Of a stretch of DNA of 8,343 nucleotides, positions 1 to 6,200 are shown piece after piece. How positions within the stretch are numbered: the first letter of the stretch is position 1; each line of letters begins with the position of its first letter. This DNA is from a bacterium (GTDB lineage: Bacteria; UBA9089; JASEGY01), in NCBI GenBank assembly GCA_030019105.1, contig JASEGY010000135.1, forward strand, positions 1-8,343. The letters are read 5' to 3'. Below the pieces are notes generated by a model. That model was not told the DNA's origin and made no database searches. It saw nothing but the letters and a program-made list of their open reading frames with translations. A program made the position numbers and the translations under genes.

Positions 1-25
1 CAACTTACAACTTACAACTTACAAC
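1..25. repeat. Heptamer tandem repeat, (CAACTTA)3 plus CAAC
   Basis: Positions 1-25 are three perfect copies of CAACTTA followed by CAAC, a period of seven. The run touches the window edge, so the true array may be longer. It lies outside coding sequence. It may be a simple tandem repeat or the edge of a larger variable array; its role is unknown. Confidence 0.85.
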
Positions 26-131
26 AGATACCCATTAAATTTGAAGAGGATACGAAAGAACCTTGTTTCCCTTTGAACCCCTATTTTACTCTTAATTTTC
101 CCTTTTTCCCAACTTTCCCCTTATTTTCTTT

Positions 132-163
132 GTGTCTTAGTGTCTTAGTGGTGAACGGTTACC
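132..163. repeat. GTGTCTTA octamer repeat followed by a GTGAACGGTTACC element
   Basis: GTGTCTTA occurs at 132-139 and again at 140-147, followed by GTG and then GTGAACGGTTACC up to 163. Positions 150-163 form an imperfect palindrome (GGT and ACC outside, AAC and GTT inside). Sequences of the form 'TTTGTGTCTT(A/T)GTG...GTGAA' recur between genes in many environmental bacterial genomes, so this is probably one copy of a dispersed intergenic repeat. That link is from memory and not tested here. Confidence 0.5.
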
Positions 164-225
164 GCTATTAACGGCCGAAACGATGAACATCGCCCGTCGA
201 AAACCTTCTAACAATTTAACCGCGC

Positions 226-3200
226 TTACCTTATCAGGGCTATCTTGCGGATGGCATGATAAGACCCAGCTTCAAGGCGGTAGATATAAACCCCGCTGGC
301 TACTGTCTTGCCGTGATCATTCTTGCCATCCCAGGCGACATAATGTTTTCCTCTTTCATTATCCAACTCGTCCGGGCTAAACTCCTTGACTAATTCGCCT
401 ACAATGGTATATATCTTGAGGCTAACGTTATTTACCCTTTCTGGAAGCGCATATTTGATGATCGTTCCATCGGTGGTAATACCCGGAGCAGAAACTTCTC
501 TGCCATCAAGATAGAAGGGGTTGGGATAATTGTAGGTCTCAAACTCAACCACATGGCTTATGGTTACCGGTCCGGCGCTGTAAGCCCGAATAGTATCTTT
601 GCCATCAGTGATGATGGCATAAATCCAGTATTCTCCATCTTCCTTTTCAGAGACATCCCAGGGATAACTTGTATCACTCTCCTCTTTTAACCCGGTGGTT
701 ATCGCTATACCATCATAGCCGGTATCATTCGTATCGTAGTAGAGGCTGATGGAGGCATTATCATCCATATCACTGGCTGCCCAGGTGATAGTGAAGGCAG
801 TGTCAGCCTTGTCATCCACACCGTTAGGCTCAAGGATGGTTATCCCTGGCGGAATTTTAACCGTTATTTCTCCAGAACGCCTCTCCTGGCCGTCAAAACG
901 GGCACTGATCCTGCCTATCCCGGCATGCTCGACCTTAAAGGTGGTTGTCTTACCCTCGGTCGTAGTAAGACTGCCAATGCCTCCGGTAATTTCCCATGTA
1001 ACCGAAAGTGGCCCTACTACTGAATCGCCGATATAACCCTTAGCATAAACAGCAAGAGTGTCTCCCAAATTCAGGGAGAGATCGCCTATTACCCGCCCAT
1101 CTTCTAACTCTACCCGGAAGTCATCCAGGATAGTAATCTCTGCTTCAGAAAGTGGTGTCTTCTTTTCCGCATTCCCGACCTTATCTTTGGCTAAACAATA
1201 GAAGGAGTAAGTATGACCGACCTCTCCAGTAAAAGTAGCCGAGACAGCCGTGGTATCGCCCAGCCAGCAGGTATCTGCTCCATCGTCTTCGGCATAAAAT
1301 AGGCTGTAGCTCCCTATTCCGGACTCGGCGTCATTACCCTGCCAGTTGACCTCGAAACTGGTCGAGAGCGTATATTCAGGCAGACGGTTAACCTTAGAGG
1401 TGGGAGGAGTAACATCGATCCTATTCTCTACCGGCGGTGTCTTAAGCCACTCATTGTAGTCAAACTGGATCTGGGCCTCATTCCTGACTATGGTTCCCGT
1501 AGGGAGACCTGATTTGGTCTTGATGCTGAAGCTGACGGCCCCCTCTCCTTCCGGAGGAGTATGATTGGGCACCAGGTCTATGTTCCTAAAATACCACCGT
1601 ATCTTTCCGGTAGCCTGGTCATAACTGGGCTCAAGTGTTGCCGGGCCCATCTGCCCCGGTTTCCTCTGGTCGTCGTAGTTGTCCAGGGTATATTCCTCTG
1701 TGCCCACGTGAATCTTTCCCCATTTGAGGGTCTCCAGGTCAAAGACCTCCGGATCAAGCTGGTCTTCTACCGTAACAAAAATGGCCTCCACCGTATATGT
1801 CTCCGGAATATTTTCAAAGTGAATCACATATTCCAATGTCTGGCCGGCGGCGATCCAGCCCTGGGGACTGACCATAATGTCATTAGGATCTATAGAACCA
1901 AAGACGGTCTCTCTTTCCTGATAGGTATTGTTGGTCAAGTCACTCTCCAGGGAAGCAGTCATAATCTGAGAGGTATTGACCAATTCAGTACCTAATTGAG
2001 TGGGGACAGGGACATTAACGGTTATCCGGGCGGTCGCTTCATCCTGGGGCATGAGAGAAGAGAAAAACCAGGTCAGAAGATGGTGCGTAGAATCGTAACT
2101 GCCCACCGGATTGCTGGCCAGATAGGTTACTTCCGGAGGAAGGATGTCTGAAATGATGACATTGCTGGCCTCACCAGTGCCCTCGTTACCGTAAGTGAGA
2201 TAATAGGTCTTATCAAAACCCGGTCTGGCACCAGTGCCATATTTAGTCACGGCCACATCGGCCCGCTCATCAACCACTGCCGCCGGCCAGGCGGAGATAT
2301 TGTTAGCCGGATTAGGATCTGTCGGCAGTAAGGCAATCTCCATCTTATTGGTAATGCTTTCATGTAAGCCAGCCAACTTAGTTACCCTGAGGGTCAATTC
2401 AAAGGCATAAGAGTGATTTTCCCTGATCCTGTCTATGGCCCAGATAATATCCCGGCCGCTTTCACTGCGAGGAAGCCCACTGGTATCCCTGACATATTCC
2501 AGGCCCTCAGGCAGGCGGTCAATAAGGGTCACATCCTGCACCCTGTCGTTACCCCGATTACCATAAGTTACCTGGAAGGTCATCTCATAACCAATAGACA
2601 CCTTATCCGGGCCGCTCTTATAGACCCACAGATCAGTAACCGGCCATACTACCTCAGTCTGCTGGCTGACCTGATTGTTGGACGGATCATCATCCAATGT
2701 CGGTGATTGGATGCTGACTGTATTGACCAGCATGGACGGCACGGGCACTGTTCCTACCCAGACATTTATCGCAAAATATCCGTAGGCACCAGGAGCCAGG
2801 TTTCCAATGGGCCACCTGACCTGATGCGCACCAAAAGAGGGTGATACCCCGCTGTTATCGCTTATATAGGTCACCCCATCCGGTAAGCTGTCTATAATCT
2901 CCACATCTTCAGCCGTAATAGTGCCCCGGTTTTGATACCATAAGTGATATTCTATCATATGGTTGGGAACAGTTGACTGCGGGCCGCTCTTGTAAATCGC
3001 CAGGTCAGTCGTCGGGGGAACTACCCGGGTGATATGTGTATTCTCATTATTACGCGGATAGACATCTTTATCCGGGCTTTCAATCCTGACTAAGTTATTC
3101 AGCGTGACAAAGTCAGCCACATCGTGGACCCTGACTACCACTTCAAAGCCGCCGCCTTGCCAGAGCTTGACTCTCCCGATAGACCAGGTGATCTGATGAT

Positions 3201-6200
3201 CCACTATTACCGGCGTAATCCCGCTATTATCACTTACATAATCTACCTCGGCCGGCAAGAAGTCAGTAATACTGACGTTATCGACTGACACATTACCCCC
3301 ACTCCAATACCAGATAGAATAAGTGATCTCCATACCCGGAGAGGCCTCCCACGGCCCCCACTTATAGATACCCAGATCAACCCTGGGTTCGCCAATATGG
3401 GTGGTGTAACGGGAGGTATTGTTATATTCAGGATCCGGTTCACCACTTAGCACCTTGACCGTGGCCGTATTGACTATCTCGTAAGGGGCCTCAGGAGTAA
3501 CCAGCACGGTCAGAGGAAAGTATCTCCACTCTTCCGGGCCGATTGAGCCCAGGTTCCAGGTAACCACGAAAGGATCAGTATCAAAGCCAGAGCCGGTAAC
3601 CGTCGGGGTTACCCCGCTTTCATCTTCGACATAACTTACCCTCGGCGGCAGGGTGTCAATAAGGATAACCTCCTCTGCCGAGACATTCCCCTGGTTCCTG
3701 ACACTGAGATAGTAATCCATTTCCTCTCCGGGCGGAGCTTCCCACGGACCCCATTTATTAACCAGTATATCAGCCACCGGCGTAGCTACCATGACACAAC
3801 AAGGAGGATCGGACTGATTGTCTTCAGGATTGACATCTTCTATGGAAGAGGCAATCGTAACCTCGTTGCACAGCTCGGTTCCCGGCGTTAATCCGGAAGC
3901 TACTTCCACTACAAACTGGAGGTAGCCATACTCATCGGGAGCCAAGCTACCCAGATTCCAGGTAAGAACCTGTCCCTCGATAGAGGGTTCGGGCTCTTCT
4001 CTCACAGTATCACCGCCACCCATTTTAACAAAGGTCACCCCAACCGGAAGGGTATCCACCACGACCACATTTTCAGCCGTAATATCGCCATGATGACTAT
4101 ACCAGATACCGTAGGTCATCTCTGCGCCCGGGGCGATCTGTCCCTGCCAGGGACACCATTTGTAGACGGCCAGATCAACTTCACACGGGGCCACCGTAAT
4201 AGTTACCTGACTGCTGTCTTCACCACACTGCCCGCTCACCACCAGCGTGGCCGTGTAAACACCAGGCTCGTAGGTATGCGAAGGATTCTGGGCTGGGCTG
4301 TTATCTCCATCTCCAAAATCCCAGGACCAGCTACTGATCTGGCCTTTAGAGTTGTCGGTAAAATCTATGCTCGGATCACAGATGTCATCCTGACTGACAT
4401 TAAAGTCAGCCAGCACCCCACCAGGGAGAAGCTCGATCACAGTCTGGTGGGTGTCTGTCCCGCATTCACCCCAAACAGTGAGTTCAACGGGGTAAATGCC
4501 GGCATCAGGATAGTAATGCGAAGGTGAAGAGTCAGAACTCGTCTCCCCGTCTCCAAAATCCCAGGACCAATTGGTAATGGCCCCTATGGAGAGATCAGTA
4601 AAGGCTACGGTCAGGGGGGCACAGCCGCTGGTGACGCCGGCCGTAAAATCAGCCGCCACCTGGCCGGGAAGGACTTCGATATAGGCTATCTTAACCTCGT
4701 AGTCTGTTCCGCACTCTCCCTGGACATAAAGCGAGATAGTGTAAATACCCGGAGCATTGTACACATGCACGGGGTTGGAATCAGAGCTTATTGCTCCATC
4801 CCCAAAACCCCACGACCAGGAGGTGATGTCTCCGGTAGAGAGATCGGTGAAATGAACCGCTAATGGGCTGCAGCCACGCAAAGGATTAGCCGTAAAGTCA
4901 GCTTTGACGATGTCTTTAACCTCTACTGTCCTGGTGGCGGAGTCAAGACCGCAGTCGCCGCTGACAGTCAATTCCACGGTATAGCTGCCGGCCGTAGTAT
5001 AAGTATGACATGCCGATGGATCAGAACTGAAGTTACCATCTCCAAAATCCCAGGCCAAGGAAGTAATGCCCCCGGTGGAGACATCGGTAAAGCAGACGGT
5101 TAAGGGGACACAACCACTGCTAACATCCGTCTCAAAGGCCGCCTCTACCATCGGGTCAACCTGGATATTCACTGTGGTTGAATCAGAACCGCACATCCCA
5201 CCAACGGTTAACTTGACCGGATAAGTCCCTGGAGTAGTGAAGGTATGGCAGGGTGAGGAGTCGGAGCTGGCACTGCCGTCTCCAAAATCCCAGGACCAGG
5301 AGGTAATTGACCCGGTAGAGACATCAGTAAAGCAGACGGTCAGGGGCACACAACCCCTCATAGAACCATCAAAGGGCTCCGAACCAGGCCCAAAACCAAA
5401 AAAGGCCGCCTCCGGTCTATCTTCCACCTGGATAGATATAGTCTTGCTATCCTGCCCGCATGTCCCCCTGACACTCAGAATGGCCCGATAAGTCCCAGGG
5501 GCAGTATAGGTATGACACGGAGAGGAATCAGAACTGAAGTTACCATCTCCGAAATCCCAGCTCCAGGCACTAATAACCCCGGCAGAGCTGTCAGTAAAGC
5601 AGACCTCCAGCGGCACACAACCAATTAAAGGATCAGCCCTAAAGTCAGCCTCGATTACCGGATCAACCTGGATAGAGACCTCAGCGGTATCAGAATTGCA
5701 CGGCCCGGTCACAGTCAGCTCAACCGTATAGACACCTGGTTTAGTGAAGGTATGGCAGGGCGAAGAATCCGAGCTGGTATTTGCATCGCCGAAGTCCCAG
5801 GCCCAGGAAGTAATCGGCCCGCTGGAGCCATCATCAAAGCAGACCTCTAACGGCACACAGCCCCTGATTGTCGCAGGCGTAAAGGAAGCCTCCACCAGAC
5901 CATAGACCTGGATCTGCACCTCCGCCGTATCAGAATTACACGGCCCGGTAACGGTCAATTTGGCGGTGTAGAGGCCGGGTTGAGTATAGGTATGACAGGG
6001 CGAGGAATCAGTGGATATCTTTCCATCACCAAAATCCAAAGCCCAACCGGTAACCGGACCGGTAGAAAGATCAGTGAAACAGACCGTGAAGGGGAAACAG
6101 CCCCAGGTCTGATCCACACTGAAGGCCGCCTCTACCAGGCCTTTAACCTCAATCTCCATGGTGGCGGAATCAGAGCCGCAGGGGCCGGAAACAGTCAATT

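Larger units (their letters stand above)
1..225. other. Intergenic stretch downstream of the large gene
   Basis: No gene is supported in this stretch. It holds a heptamer tandem repeat at the left edge (1-25), an AT-rich tract with a strong pyrimidine bias on the plus strand (about 60-130), and a short octamer repeat leading into a near-palindrome (132-163). No clear rho-independent terminator follows the TAA of the large gene. A small plus-strand open frame from 183 lies mostly over the coding sequence and has no recognisable content. Confidence 0.7.

Noticed and set aside
181..192. Inverted repeat CGATG/CATCG about 35 bases after the stop codon, as a possible terminator
   Set aside because: The stem is only four to five base pairs with a two- to four-base loop, and no U-run follows it on the transcript strand.
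183..380. Plus-strand open frame of 65 codons
   Set aside because: Most of it overlaps the end of the large gene in antisense, the product has no recognisable domain, and no ribosome binding site was seen.
4801..4830. WGFGDG in PKD11, as a possible sequencing error
   Set aside because: It is a single codon change (GAC to GGT needs two base changes) in an intact frame, and other units also vary in this core, so natural divergence is the simpler reading.
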